Numbered from the stretch's first letter, positions 10,553-19,693 are shown. The stretch is DNA of 64,000 nucleotides from Rathayibacter oskolensis (GCF_900177245.1 NZ_FXBM01000003.1:372001-436000), one strand, 5' to 3'. Numbers and translations: made by a program. Notes: generated by a model from the sequence alone, not told the origin.

Positions 10553-11305
10553 ATGGATCCGCGCCTCCTCGACCGCCTCGCCGCCGACGCCTGGCCGCCG
10601 CTCGTGCGCCGCGACCTCGGCGGGTGGCAGCTGCGCGCCGCCTCCGGGGTGACCCAGCGCGCGAACTCGGTGCTCACCTCCGGGCCCGTCGCCGACATCG
10701 GGCACGCCGTCGGCGCGGCGGAGGCGTTCGCCCGCGAGCAGGCGATCCCCCCGCTCTTCCAGCTCGGCCCGGCGACGCTCCCGGCCGACCTGCCCGAGCG
10801 CCTCGCCGCCCGCGGCTACGCGCCGCAGGGCCGCACCGAGGTGCTGACCGGGTCTGCCGCGGAGGCGCTCGCCGCGCTCCCCTCCTCGGACGCGGTCGTC
10901 GAGACCGCCGCCGAGCCGGGCGACGAGTGGCTCGACCTCTGGTGGTCGGTCGACGGGCGCGGAGGCGCGGCCGAGCGCGAGGTCGCGCGACGGATCCTGA
11001 CGGGCTGCGACGCCTCCTACGCCCTGCTGCGCGACGAGCGCGGAGCTGCGGCCTGCGGCAGGCTCGCCCACGCGACGACGCCGGAGGGGGAGCGCTGGAG
11101 CGGCCTCTTCGCGCTCGCGACGCGACCCGACGCACGGCGCCGCGGCCACGCCTCCGCGATCATCCGGGCGCTGCTCGAGCGGGCGCGGGGCGATCGGTTC
11201 TGGATCCAGGTGCTCGCCGGCAATGCGGGCGCCCGCCGCCTCTACGCCTCGCTCGGCTGCCGCGAGTCGTCCTGGTACGAGTACTGGCGCCCCGCTGCGG
11301 ACTAG
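10553..11305 (+). CDS. GNAT family N-acetyltransferase
   Basis: 250 residues. The C-terminal half has the acetyl-CoA motif (ALATRPDARRRGHASAIIRALLERA) followed by VLAGNAGARRLYASLGC, the classic A and B motifs. The N-terminal half is a degenerate GNAT-like domain, giving a tandem layout. Substrate unknown. Its TAG stop overlaps by two bases the stop of the convergent lipoprotein gene, so the two genes end in the same four bases. Confidence 0.85.
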   Translation: MDPRLLDRLAADAWPPLVRRDLGGWQLRAASGVTQRANSVLTSGPVADIGHAVGAAEAFAREQAIPPLFQLGPATLPADLPERLAARGYAPQGRTEVLTGSAAEALAALPSSDAVVETAAEPGDEWLDLWWSVDGRGGAAEREVARRILTGCDASYALLRDERGAAACGRLAHATTPEGERWSGLFALATRPDARRRGHASAIIRALLERARGDRFWIQVLAGNAGARRLYASLGCRESSWYEYWRPAAD

Positions 11306-12300
11306 TCCGCCGCGAGGAGGGCGCGGGCGACCGCGTCGGCCCGGGAGGCGTCGCCCGTGACGAGCACGCGCCACCAGACGTCGCCGGCCAGCACGTCGAC
11401 CTCGCACGAGGTGTCGTCGCAGCCCGAGAGCGCCCGCTCGCCGAGACCGTCGAGCGGCTCGAGCGGGATCGCGAGCCCCGAGGTCAGCGAGAGGTTCCGC
11501 CAGCCCTCCTCGCCGTTCGGGAGCGCGTCGACGGTCACGCCCGCATAGGCGCTGCTCGTCGCGTCGGTCCACGTGCACGAGGCGTATCCCGCCCGGGCGG
11601 CCGCGGCACCGGCGGCGGTCTCCGGAGTCGTCCCCTCGGTCCCCGCCCCGGGCGCCGCCTGGGCGAGTCCCGCCGTCGTCGTCAGCTGCTCCGGGGTGAG
11701 CAGGTCGGCGCAGAGAGGCGCGGTGGCCGTGATCGGCTCCTCGAGCGATCCGACGGCCGCTCCGGCGGTGTCGGCGGCGAGGGAGGCGAGGTCGACCGAG
11801 GCGGGCGCGCTGGTCAGCTCGATCGTGATCCAGGTCGAGCCGGTGAGCACGTCGATGTCGCAGAGGTCGACGGAGCAGTCGCCGTAGGCCTCGACGTCGG
11901 TCGCGAGCCGCGTGCCGGAGTGGCCGACCGCCGCGAACTCGTCGGCCGCGTCCTCGACGGCGGAGGCGGAGATCGATGCGTGTCCGTCCGTCTGGTACCA
12001 GGAGCAGACGAGCAGGCCGCCGTTCTCCTGGGCGGCCTCGCGGATCAGCTCGGCCGAGCCGCGCACGGCGACGTCGCGGGTCCCCTCCAGATCGCGCTCG
12101 GGCAGTTCGAGGGCGGCCGCCGCGCGGGAGTCGGGCAGCAGCTCGTCGCAGTCCAGCTCGGAGGGCGAGGGCGAGGGCGAGGGTGAGGGCGACGCGGTCG
12201 CGGACGGGGTGCCGCTCCCGTCGGCCGTCGGCTCGGCGGCCGTGCACCCCGCGAGCGCGACGAGCAGCGCGACGCCCGCGGCGACCGCCCGTGCCCTCAT
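11302..12300 (-). CDS. hypothetical lipoprotein with duplicated extracellular domain
   Basis: 332 residues. Signal peptide MRARAVAAGVALLVAL ends at a lipobox ALAGC, followed by a Ser/Pro-rich linker with a PSPSPSPSPS run. The mature part seems to hold two related halves, each with a C-x4-C-x-ID/VDVL-(A/T)-G-(S/D)-x-W pattern (CSVDLCDIDVLTGSTW; CDDTSCEVDVLAGDVW), probably two DUF3558-like modules. The ATG at 12300 overlaps the threonine aldolase stop by 4 bp (ATGA), so translation is likely coupled. Function unknown. Confidence 0.8.
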   Translation of the reverse strand: MRARAVAAGVALLVALAGCTAAEPTADGSGTPSATASPSPSPSPSPSELDCDELLPDSRAAAALELPERDLEGTRDVAVRGSAELIREAAQENGGLLVCSWYQTDGHASISASAVEDAADEFAAVGHSGTRLATDVEAYGDCSVDLCDIDVLTGSTWITIELTSAPASVDLASLAADTAGAAVGSLEEPITATAPLCADLLTPEQLTTTAGLAQAAPGAGTEGTTPETAAGAAAARAGYASCTWTDATSSAYAGVTVDALPNGEEGWRNLSLTSGLAIPLEPLDGLGERALSGCDDTSCEVDVLAGDVWWRVLVTGDASRADAVARALLAAD

Positions 12301-13376
12301 GCCGCCAGCTCGCGCTCGATCGCCGCCGTGAACGCGTCGATGTCGGCCTCGGTGGTGTCGAAGGAGCAGACCCAGCGCACCTCTCCGGTCGCCGGGTTCC
12401 AGTCGTAGAAGCGGTAGCCCTCGCGGAGTCGGTCGGCGACGCCCGCGGGCAGCGTGGCGAACACGGCGTTCGCCTGGGTCGGCTGCGTGAAGGCCAGGCC
12501 CTCGATCCGGCCGGCCGCGACGGCGTCGTCGAGGTGCGAGCGGAGGCGCGCGGCCATCGCGTTCGCGTGCCGCGCCGAGCGCAGCCACAGCGGCACCCCC
12601 GACCCGTCGCCCAGCATCGCGAGGAACTGCGCCGAGATGAACCGCATCTTCGACGAGAGCTGCATGTTGGTCTTCCGGAGGAAGGTCAGCCCGCTCGACG
12701 CCTCGGGGTCGAGCACCACGATCGCCTCGCCGAGCAGCATGCCGTTCTTCGTCCCGCCGAACGACAGCACGTCGACGCCCGCGTCGGTGGTGAAGGCGCG
12801 CAGGGGCACCGCGAGCGCCGCGGCCGCGTTCGCGATCCGAGCGCCGTCCATATGCAGCCGCATGCCGCGGGAGTGCGCGTGCTCGGCGAGCGCCCGCACC
12901 TCCTCGGGCGAGTAGACGGTGCCCAGCTCGGTCGACTGGGTGATCGAGACGACGAGCGGCTGGGCGCGGTGCTCGTCGCCGAACCCCCAGGCCTGCTCGT
13001 CGACGAGAGCGGGCGTGAGCTTGCCGTCGGGAGTGTCGACCGTGAGGATCTTGATGCCGCCGACCTTCTCGGGCGCGCCTCCCTCGTCGGAGTTGATGTG
13101 GGCGGTCCCCGCCGAGACGACGGCGCCCCAGCGGGGCAGCATCGACTGCAGCCCCGTGACGTTCGCACCCGTGCCGTTGAAGACGGGGAAGGCCTCTGCC
13201 TGCTCGCCGAACTCGCGGCGGAACGCGTGCTGCAGGCCCTCGGTGTAGACATCCTCGCCGTAGGCGACCTGGTGCGCGCCGTTCGCGGCCGCGATCGCGG
13301 CGAGCACCTCCTCGTGCACTCCGGAGTAGTTGTCGGAGGCGAAACCGCGGAGGTCCGGATCGTGCAGAGCGCTCAT
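12297..13376 (-). CDS. ltaE: low-specificity L-threonine aldolase-type PLP enzyme
   Basis: 359 residues of the beta-eliminating lyase (fold type I) family. It would cleave L-threonine or allo-threonine to glycine and acetaldehyde. Blocks seen: FASDNYSGVHEEVL, NGTGANVTGLQ, the PLP region LHMDGARIANAAAAL, and the Schiff-base lysine in SFGGTKNGM. Family membership is clear; the exact substrate is not. A GAAGAT -10-like hexamer ends 7 nt before the ATG. Confidence 0.9.
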   Translation of the reverse strand: MSALHDPDLRGFASDNYSGVHEEVLAAIAAANGAHQVAYGEDVYTEGLQHAFRREFGEQAEAFPVFNGTGANVTGLQSMLPRWGAVVSAGTAHINSDEGGAPEKVGGIKILTVDTPDGKLTPALVDEQAWGFGDEHRAQPLVVSITQSTELGTVYSPEEVRALAEHAHSRGMRLHMDGARIANAAAALAVPLRAFTTDAGVDVLSFGGTKNGMLLGEAIVVLDPEASSGLTFLRKTNMQLSSKMRFISAQFLAMLGDGSGVPLWLRSARHANAMAARLRSHLDDAVAAGRIEGLAFTQPTQANAVFATLPAGVADRLREGYRFYDWNPATGEVRWVCSFDTTEADIDAFTAAIERELAA

Positions 13377-13525
13377 CCCCCCATCTTCGCAGCCCCTCGC
13401 CCGGCCCTTCCCCGGGGCCCCTCGGAGCGGGCGCGAGTGTTTCGCTCGTGTGAACGTCCAACGACCCGAAAGCGGATTGCCGTCAAGAAGTTGGTATCGG
13501 CTGGGCAGCAGGCCACTCTTGTCCT

Positions 13526-14227
13526 ATGCGCATGGACACTTCGGGGGCAGTCCGCGACATGCCCGCCCCTCCCGGGGTGGACGAGATCGCGGCTCGCTTC
13601 GGCGATCCCGTCCTCGCGTTCGCCCCGCAGCCCCGACTCGAGGAGTTCGCGGCGGCTCAGACCATGGCGCTCGGGCGGTTCGTCGAGATCTCCCTCTCGT
13701 ACTCGTTCTTCCGGAATCCGCGCAATCGCGCCGATCCCGTCAACCAGGTCCCGCTCACTCCGGAGCAGAAGCGCGCCATCGAGCGCGCCGAGAACGACCA
13801 CCTCCCGCCGTGGATGGTCGACCAGGTGACCCGGATGCGGTACCCGGTCCTCTGGGAGGCGGTGCGCACCTCCGTGCCCATCCCCGCCGAGCGGTCCCGG
13901 CCCCTCGAGTCGCGGCTCGCCGCGCACATGGGCGATGTGCTCCGCAACACGTTCCCCGGCCGGGTCCGCACCCGGCGGGGAGGGATGCCGGTGGTCGCCG
14001 CCGCCCTGCGCGACGAGGACGTCGTGCGCGGGGTGCCGGTCGTCGTCGACGGGGAGGCGCTGCGCGGCTACCGCGTCGACACCGATCCCGATGTCGTCGC
14101 GATCGGTGCGCGGGTCGACGGGCGCTACATGACCGTCGTCCTCGATCGCAAGATCGTCCCCGACATCCGGATGGAGTTCGTCCGCCGCATCCCGCCGCGC
14201 GCGGCCCAGCAGGCGCCCCGGCGCTGA
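13526..14227 (+). CDS. hypothetical protein
   Basis: 233 residues, not recognised. Mixed composition, no signal peptide or membrane segment, and a basic C-terminus (RRIPPRAAQQAPRR). Base composition matches the surroundings. Two in-frame ATGs (13526, 13532) are equally plausible starts. It converges with the response-regulator gene. Probably a conserved actinobacterial cytoplasmic protein. Confidence 0.7.
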   Translation: MRMDTSGAVRDMPAPPGVDEIAARFGDPVLAFAPQPRLEEFAAAQTMALGRFVEISLSYSFFRNPRNRADPVNQVPLTPEQKRAIERAENDHLPPWMVDQVTRMRYPVLWEAVRTSVPIPAERSRPLESRLAAHMGDVLRNTFPGRVRTRRGGMPVVAAALRDEDVVRGVPVVVDGEALRGYRVDTDPDVVAIGARVDGRYMTVVLDRKIVPDIRMEFVRRIPPRAAQQAPRR

Positions 14228-14267
14228 GTCGCCGGGTGCCCGGCCACGCCGTGCGAGTGCTGCAGCC

Positions 14268-14939
14268 CTAAGGCCGCCCCGGCACCGCGATCCCGTGCTC
14301 GTAGGCGAACACGACGGCCTGGATCCGGTCGCGGACCCGCAGCTTCATCAGGATCTTCGACACGTGCGTCTTGACGGTCGCCTCGCCGACGAACAGCTCG
14401 GACGCGATCTCGGCGTTCGACCAGCCGCGCGCGAGGTGCACCAGGACCTCCCGCTCGCGGTCGGTGAGCTCGGCGATGCCCGGGTGCTCCGGAGCCGGTC
14501 GCGCCGGATCCGCCGCGAAGCGCTCGATCACGCGGCGGGTCACGTCGGGCGCGAGCATGGCGTCCCCGCGGGCGACCACCTGGACGGCCTCGACGAGGTC
14601 CTCCGGCGAGGAGTTCTTCAGCAGGAAGCCGCTCGCCCCGGCCGACAGCGCGTCGAACAGGTAGTCGTCGCGATCGAAGGTGGTGAGGATCAGCACGCTC
14701 GAGCACAGCCGGGGGTCCTTGACGATCTCGCGGGTCGCGGCGAGACCGTCCATCCCGGGCATCTGCACGTCCATGCAGATCACGTCGGGGCAGAACTCCG
14801 CAGCGCGCTCGATCGCCTCGGCGCCGTTGCGCGCCTCTCCGACGATGACGATGCCGGGCTCCGACTCGAGGATGATCCGGAAGCCGGCCCGGACGAGCTC
14901 CTGGTCGTCCACCAGGAGGACGCGGATGTCCCCGGTCAT
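14268..14939 (-). CDS. NarL/LuxR-type response regulator
   Basis: 223 residues. The receiver domain has acidic Asp11-Asp12, phosphoacceptor Asp57 (ICMDVQMPG) and the conserved Lys in FLLKNSS. The C-terminal LuxR helix-turn-helix starts at LTDREREVL and contains GWSNAEIASELFVGEATVKTH in two parts. The ATG overlaps the kinase stop by 4 bp, so kinase and regulator form one translationally coupled unit. Targets unknown. Confidence 0.94.
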   Translation of the reverse strand: MTGDIRVLLVDDQELVRAGFRIILESEPGIVIVGEARNGAEAIERAAEFCPDVICMDVQMPGMDGLAATREIVKDPRLCSSVLILTTFDRDDYLFDALSAGASGFLLKNSSPEDLVEAVQVVARGDAMLAPDVTRRVIERFAADPARPAPEHPGIAELTDREREVLVHLARGWSNAEIASELFVGEATVKTHVSKILMKLRVRDRIQAVVFAYEHGIAVPGRP

Positions 14940-16315
14940 GCGCGGCCCCCGCTCGCTCGATCCTGGCGCCCCCTCGACGCCCCAGGCGACGCTACCCGCT
15001 CGGGAGCCGCCTCCCCGTCGTCGCCGCGGACGGGGGTCAGCGGGACGTGCGCGTGCACGAGGTAGCCCTCGCCGCGCGGGCCGGTCTCGACCCACCCGCC
15101 GACGGCCGCGGCGCGCTCGCGCATGCCGGTCTGGCCGAGTCCGCAGGACGCGGGGGTGCTCGGGTGCGGCCCCGTCCCTCCGTCGTCGGCCACCTCGAGC
15201 TCGATCGCGGCGGCGAGGTAGCGCAGGCGCACCTCGGCGTGCGCTCCGGGCCCAGCGTGCTTGCGGACGTTGGTGAGCGACTCCTGGGCGATGCGGTAGA
15301 GGCTGAGGCCCACCGTGGCCGGGATGGGCCGCGCGGTCCCGGACTCGCGGAACACCGTGGGCAGTCCGGAGCCGGTCGAGGCCGCGACGAGCTCCTCGAG
15401 CTGCGCGACGCCCCTGGTCGACGCCGCGTCGGTGAGAGGGCTCGCGGTCGCCTCCTCGGCCCGGAGCGCGACGAGGATCCGGTGCAGCTCCTCGATCGCC
15501 GAGCGCGCGTCGTTCTCGATCGCGCTCAGCGACCGGGCGGCCTTCTCGGGGTCGCGCGCGAGGACGCGGCGGGCGGCTCCCGCCTGCACTCCCATCACGC
15601 TGACGTGGTGCGCGACGACGTCGTGCAGCTCGCGCGCGATCCGCAGGCGCTCCGACGTCACCGCCTGTCGCGAGGAGCGCTCGCGCTCGTCGTCGAGCTC
15701 GGCGGTGCGGGCCTCGAGCGCCTCGAGCCGCCGCGCCGACTGCCACGAGGCCTCGCCGAAGACGTAGGCGCTGCCGAAGTAGAGCAGGTTGACGAGCAGC
15801 ACGAGCGCCGACTCGGCGATGTAGGGCGAGAGCACGCCGTCGGAGTCGGAGGTGGGCACCGTCCGCCCCATCCAGTCGCCCGTCACGATCGAGCTCACGA
15901 CCCAGCCGAGCATCGCCACCGCGATCACCATCCTGACCGCGAGGGCGACGCGGCGGTTCCGCCCCCACGCTCCCACGGTGTAGATGGCGAGGAACAGGCA
16001 GATCTGGTTGAACAGCGACTCCGGGACCTGCAGGATCAGGCCGAGCGTGTAGACGACGGCGAGAGCGATCGCGACCGTCGCGGGGAACCTCCTCCGCAGC
16101 GCGAGCGGGAGGGTCATCCCGACTGCCCACAGGGCGCTCACGAAGGGATGTGCGGCGTCGGGGAACCCCGCTGAGGTGTAGAGCGCCACGGAGGCGAGGG
16201 TCGCGACGAGGAGGACGGCCGCTCCGATCGCGTCGCGGAGGTGGTTGACGCGGCCCGGCGGGCGTCTCGACCAGCCGTCGTCGAACGGGTCGGCGGCGGC
16301 GGTGCTCTGGGACAT
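14936..16315 (-). CDS. two-component sensor histidine kinase, HisKA_3 family
   Basis: About 459 residues. An N-terminal membrane region of several segments is followed by a coiled coil, the HisKA_3 phosphoacceptor box (ARELHDVVAHHVSVMG, near residue 240) and a short HATPase domain (LTNVRKHAGPGA; GLGQTGMRERAAAVGG). It phosphorylates the regulator at 14268-14939. Start: the ATG at 16315 is preferred over a GTG at 16324 because the GTG overlaps a TAGCGT -10 that ends 8 nt before the ATG. Confidence 0.93.
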   Translation of the reverse strand: MSQSTAAADPFDDGWSRRPPGRVNHLRDAIGAAVLLVATLASVALYTSAGFPDAAHPFVSALWAVGMTLPLALRRRFPATVAIALAVVYTLGLILQVPESLFNQICLFLAIYTVGAWGRNRRVALAVRMVIAVAMLGWVVSSIVTGDWMGRTVPTSDSDGVLSPYIAESALVLLVNLLYFGSAYVFGEASWQSARRLEALEARTAELDDERERSSRQAVTSERLRIARELHDVVAHHVSVMGVQAGAARRVLARDPEKAARSLSAIENDARSAIEELHRILVALRAEEATASPLTDAASTRGVAQLEELVAASTGSGLPTVFRESGTARPIPATVGLSLYRIAQESLTNVRKHAGPGAHAEVRLRYLAAAIELEVADDGGTGPHPSTPASCGLGQTGMRERAAAVGGWVETGPRGEGYLVHAHVPLTPVRGDDGEAAPERVASPGASRGRQDRASGGRA

Positions 16316-16322
16316 GGTGTCC

Positions 16323-16328
16323 ACGCTA
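16323..16328 (-). promoter_or_regulatory. -10 element of the kinase-regulator operon (leaderless)
   Basis: TAGCGT on the minus strand, ending 8 nt before the ATG at 16315. Confidence 0.5.
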
Positions 16329-16377
16329 TCCGACGGCCGTCGGGCGGCGGGGCGGAGGTGACGTCGGAGGTCGGTCC

Positions 16378-16441
16378 CGATACGCCGCAGCGGCGTCTCG
16401 CGCCCTGCCTGCTGGTCGAGCAGCCGCGCAGCGGCGTATCG
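16378..16441. repeat. TCGAGACGCC-family palindromic repeat
   Basis: Arms CGATACGCCGC (16378-16388) and GCGGCGTATCG (16431-16441) are exact reverse complements; the interior has CTGCTGGTCGAGCAGCCGCG. It lies 12 bp after the DUF6421 stop and upstream of the kinase promoter. Confidence 0.75.
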
Positions 16442-16453
16442 AGACCCCCGCCC

Positions 16454-17857
16454 TCAGCCTCGTCCGGTGATGCCCGCCGTCGAGGCGATGACGTCGCCCA
16501 TCTTCTTGCCGAGGGCCTCGTAGAACATCGACAGCGGGAACTCGTCGTCCAGCACCGCGTCGGTGAGGCCGCGCGGGGCCCCGAGCAGCACCTCGTCGGG
16601 CAGCCCGCGGGCCCACGCCGACGCGGGGTGCGGCGTCAGGACCGACGCGATCAGCGCGTGGGCGGCCAGCCAGTGCGCCGTCTTCGGGCGATCGATCGAT
16701 CGCCAGTAGAGCTCGTCGATCGCGTCCGAGAGGGCGACCACGACGTCGGCGAGGCTCTCCCACTCGAAGGCGAGCCGGGTGTCGGTCCAGTGCAGCACGC
16801 CGCGCTGGTGCAGCCAGGCGAAGAGGAGCTGCCCGCCCAGGCCGTCGTAGTTCCGCACGCGCCCTCCGGTCAGGGGGAAGCGGAAGATCCGGTCGAAGAG
16901 GATCGCGTACTGCACGAAACGGGCGCGCTCGGCGAGCGCCTCCTCTTCCCCGCTCCGCCCGTCGACCAGGGCGAGCCTCCGCTCGATCGCCACGGCCTCG
17001 CGGAACGCCGTGAGGTCGCAGCGCAGCTCCTCCAGCGAGTAGAGGAAGAACGGCATCCGCTGCTTGATCATGAACGGATCGAAGGGAAGATCGCCGCGCA
17101 TGTGGGTACGGTCGTGGATGAGGTCCCACATCACGAAGGACTCCTCCGCCAGCCGCTGATCGGCGAGCAGGCGCTGCGCGTCCTCCGGCAGCTCGAGGCG
17201 GGTGATCTCGGCGGCGGCGGTGACGACGCGGCGGAACCGCGCCGCCTCCCGGTCGGCGAAGATCGCCCCCCAGGTGAACGAGGGGACGGCCCGCATCGCG
17301 ACCGTCTCGGGGAAGAGCACCGCGCTGTCGGTGTCGTAGCCGGCGGTGAAGTCGACGAAGCGGACGGGGACGAACATCGCGTTCGAGTAGTCGCCGGCCT
17401 CGAGCTCCGCGACGAAGCGGGGCCAGACGACCTCGACGAGCACGGCCTCGACGTGGCGGTCGCGGCTGCCGTTCTGCGTGTACATCGGGAAGACCACGAG
17501 GTGCCTCCGGCCGTCGACGCGCTCGAGCTGGGGCTGGAACGCCTGGAGCGAGTCGAGGAAGTCGGGTACGCCGAGACCCTCCGCGCTCCAGCGCTCGAGA
17601 TCTGCGACGAGGGCGCCGAGATAGCCGGAGTCGTGCGGGAACGCGGGCGCGAGCGCTCGGATCCCGAGGGCGATCCGCTCGACCTCGGCCCTCGCCTCCG
17701 GGAGGCGCGCGGCGTCGGCCAGCGAGCCGTCCTGTGACTGCATCGGCTGCAGCGCCTCGACAGCCGCCTTCAGCGCCCGCCAGGCCGAGGAGGTCTCGAT
17801 GCCGTCCTCGACGACCTCGGGTTCTCCGACGACTGTGCTCTGCACGAATTGCGACAT
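16454..17857 (-). CDS. DUF6421 family protein
   Basis: 467 residues from the ATG at 17857, which has a GAGGAGG Shine-Dalgarno with 6-nt spacing; the upstream in-frame start used by a longer reading lies in that site. It resembles a conserved actinobacterial family of unknown function. His-containing blocks (MWDLIHDRTHMRGDLPFDPF and LLFAWLHQRGVLHWTDT in parts) could bind metal, but this is only a suggestion. No signal peptide. It has its own 5' leader with a small hairpin at 17893-17910. Confidence 0.75.
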   Translation of the reverse strand: MSQFVQSTVVGEPEVVEDGIETSSAWRALKAAVEALQPMQSQDGSLADAARLPEARAEVERIALGIRALAPAFPHDSGYLGALVADLERWSAEGLGVPDFLDSLQAFQPQLERVDGRRHLVVFPMYTQNGSRDRHVEAVLVEVVWPRFVAELEAGDYSNAMFVPVRFVDFTAGYDTDSAVLFPETVAMRAVPSFTWGAIFADREAARFRRVVTAAAEITRLELPEDAQRLLADQRLAEESFVMWDLIHDRTHMRGDLPFDPFMIKQRMPFFLYSLEELRCDLTAFREAVAIERRLALVDGRSGEEEALAERARFVQYAILFDRIFRFPLTGGRVRNYDGLGGQLLFAWLHQRGVLHWTDTRLAFEWESLADVVVALSDAIDELYWRSIDRPKTAHWLAAHALIASVLTPHPASAWARGLPDEVLLGAPRGLTDAVLDDEFPLSMFYEALGKKMGDVIASTAGITGRG

Positions 17858-18233
17858 GGTGATCCTCCTCACGCTCGTGATCCCGGGTGGAACGGGTCGG
17901 AAACGACCCGACTCAGAGCGTACGGGCGCGGACGCGCAGGTGTGTTGCGTTCGACCGGAGCGTTCCGGCGAGCCCGGGTGGTACCGCGCACGACTCCGCC
18001 GTGGGAGGGCGTGGACGAGTCGGCCAGCCCTTGACCAGGGCTTTCGCAGTTAGGACCCCCCTTCCGGGGCTAAGTTCGATGACAGCCCTGCGAGGCCCCA
18101 GCGCTGGGGTCGAGGATGGGGCGACATATCGAGGCCGCATCCCGAGTGCGGCCATCCGATCGAGCGCAGACTCCGAAGAACCTGGCGGAGAGGCGCGATC
18201 GACGAGCCATCCTGAGAGAGAGGATCGGAGCGC
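17858..18233. other. divergent intergenic region with several hairpins
   Basis: 376 bp without a gene. It holds a GAAA-loop hairpin CGGGTCG/CGACCCG at 17893-17910 in the DUF6421 leader, a perfect 14-bp palindrome CCCCAGCGCTGGGG at 18096-18109, a 7-bp stem GGCCGCA/TGCGGCC at 18133-18152, and a C-run hairpin around 18051-18074 (TTAG..CCCCCC..GGGGCTAA). The density of stems between two gene starts suggests a structured leader or small RNA, but I could not match it to a known RNA. Confidence 0.4.
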
Positions 18234-18770
18234 GTGACGGGACCCGAACCCGGAAGCGACCACAGAACAGTCAGCATCGATCAGCAGTCCGAGACCCTCC
18301 GCCTCCTGCCCTGGCCGCAGGTGGACGCCGCAGCGCTCCGCAGCATCTCCGCGCAGTCGCAACCGGGTCTCGGGAACGAAGACGAGGTCCGCCTCCTGCA
18401 CGACCGCTACCTGCGCGGTTGGGCCGAGGGAACCGAGTTCTTCTACGCGATCGAGCTCGACGGTCACTGCGTCGGCTCCATCGGCTACTGGTACGGACAC
18501 TCTCGCGGTGTCCTCGCCTACGAGACGACCTGGAGCCTCGATCCCGAGGCTCGCGCGCGCGGCGTCGCGGCGCGGGCGGTGCGGCTGCTGCTCGAAGAGG
18601 CGGCGGAGTTCCCCGTGCCGCGCTTCGTGCACGCGTTCGTCCGCGCGGACGACCAGGACGACAGCGCGCTCTGCGTCGAGGTCGGCTTCGATCGCGTCGA
18701 CGTGGTCGAGCAGGGCGAGCCGCCGAGCCTCTACTGCGACTGGGCGTTCGATCTGGCGGAAGTCGCCTAG
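18234..18770 (+). CDS. GNAT family N-acetyltransferase
   Basis: 178 residues from a GTG at 18234. The acetyl-CoA motif is TTWSLDPEARARGVAARAVRLLLE, followed by the AFVRADDQDDSALCVEVGFDRV segment typical of RimJ/RimL-like enzymes. Substrate unknown. It has an unusually long structured upstream region (see 17858-18233). It converges with the hydrolase gene at 18793. Confidence 0.82.
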   Translation: MTGPEPGSDHRTVSIDQQSETLRLLPWPQVDAAALRSISAQSQPGLGNEDEVRLLHDRYLRGWAEGTEFFYAIELDGHCVGSIGYWYGHSRGVLAYETTWSLDPEARARGVAARAVRLLLEEAAEFPVPRFVHAFVRADDQDDSALCVEVGFDRVDVVEQGEPPSLYCDWAFDLAEVA

Positions 18771-18792
18771 AGCGGGACCGTCGGGCTGCGGC

Positions 18793-19608
18793 TCAGATCC
18801 CGTGCTCGGCGAGCCACGGCCGGAGGACCGAGAGGAACTCCTCCGGCCTCTCGACGCTCGGGAGGTGCGCGGCGGTCTCGAAGACGGCGCCGGAGGCCCC
18901 GGGGATCGCCGTCGCGAGGTACTCGTAGACGGGGAACGACTCCGAGATGTCGTGCGCGCCCACCATCACGAGCGTCGGCACGGCGATGTCGACGACGCGC
19001 TCGTAGGCGGGCGGGTCGAGATCGATCGGCCGCGGCTTCTCGTGCTCGTGCCCTCGGCGGCCCGTGGCGAGCTCGCGGACCGTCTCGACGAACGAGGGAT
19101 CGAGCGAGGACTCGTCGCGGTCCGGCCCGAAGGCCCACAGCTCCGCCTCCATGCGCGCGACGCGCTCGTGGTCGCCCGACTTCAGCACGGTGTCGATCTC
19201 GTCGAAGCGCCGATCCTCCTCTTCGGTCAGATCGGCGTACGGGAAGCCGTCGACCCCCGGGCAGATCGTGACGAGACCCGACACCCGGTCGGGGTGCGCG
19301 ATCGTCAGATCGAGAACGAGGGAGCCGCCGCGCGAGCAGCCGATCACGCTCGCCCGCTCGACGCCCAGGTGCTCGAGCACGGCGAGGGCGTCGGCGCGCT
19401 CGTCGAAGTCGACGTCGTCGGTGCGGCTGCCGCCGAAGCCCCGCGAGTCGTACCGGATCACGAGGTGGTCCTCGGCGAGCGCGGGGACGACCGGATCCCA
19501 CATGCGCAGATCGGCGATGCCCGCGTGCACGAGCAGCAGGGCGGGCGCGGAGGCGTGGCCGTCCGCCTCCCAGTGGAGGCTCGCGCCGGGGACGTCGAGA
19601 TGCGGCAT
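18793..19608 (-). CDS. alpha/beta hydrolase
   Basis: 271 residues. The oxyanion block LVHAGIADLRMWD is followed by RYDSRGFGGS, the nucleophile elbow GCSRGGS (Ser nucleophile), Asp in MVGAHDI and the catalytic His in AAHLPSVERPEEF. The sequence is close to 3-oxoadipate enol-lactonase-like esterases, but the substrate is not known. The ATG at 19608 is fixed by a TACCGT -10 that ends 7 nt before it. Confidence 0.88.
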   Translation of the reverse strand: MPHLDVPGASLHWEADGHASAPALLLVHAGIADLRMWDPVVPALAEDHLVIRYDSRGFGGSRTDDVDFDERADALAVLEHLGVERASVIGCSRGGSLVLDLTIAHPDRVSGLVTICPGVDGFPYADLTEEEDRRFDEIDTVLKSGDHERVARMEAELWAFGPDRDESSLDPSFVETVRELATGRRGHEHEKPRPIDLDPPAYERVVDIAVPTLVMVGAHDISESFPVYEYLATAIPGASGAVFETAAHLPSVERPEEFLSVLRPWLAEHGI

Positions 19609-19614
19609 GCGGCC

Positions 19615-19620
19615 ACGGTA
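19615..19620 (-). promoter_or_regulatory. -10 element of the hydrolase at 18793 (leaderless)
   Basis: TACCGT on the minus strand, 7 nt before the ATG. Confidence 0.5.
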
Positions 19621-19681
19621 GGCCCGCCCCCTCGTCCGATGCAACGGCTCTCCGCCTCCCGCTGCGACGGCCGGGACTCCC

Positions 19682-19687
19682 TAGGCT
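19682..19687 (+). promoter_or_regulatory. -10 element of the AEC transporter gene (leaderless)
   Basis: TAGGCT ending 7 nt before the GTG at 19694. Confidence 0.5.
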
Positions 19688-19693
19688 GGAGGC

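Noticed and set aside
18051-18110. 6C-type small RNA
   Set aside because: Only one C-rich loop is present and the two-hairpin layout of 6C RNA is not clear; kept only as a structured region.
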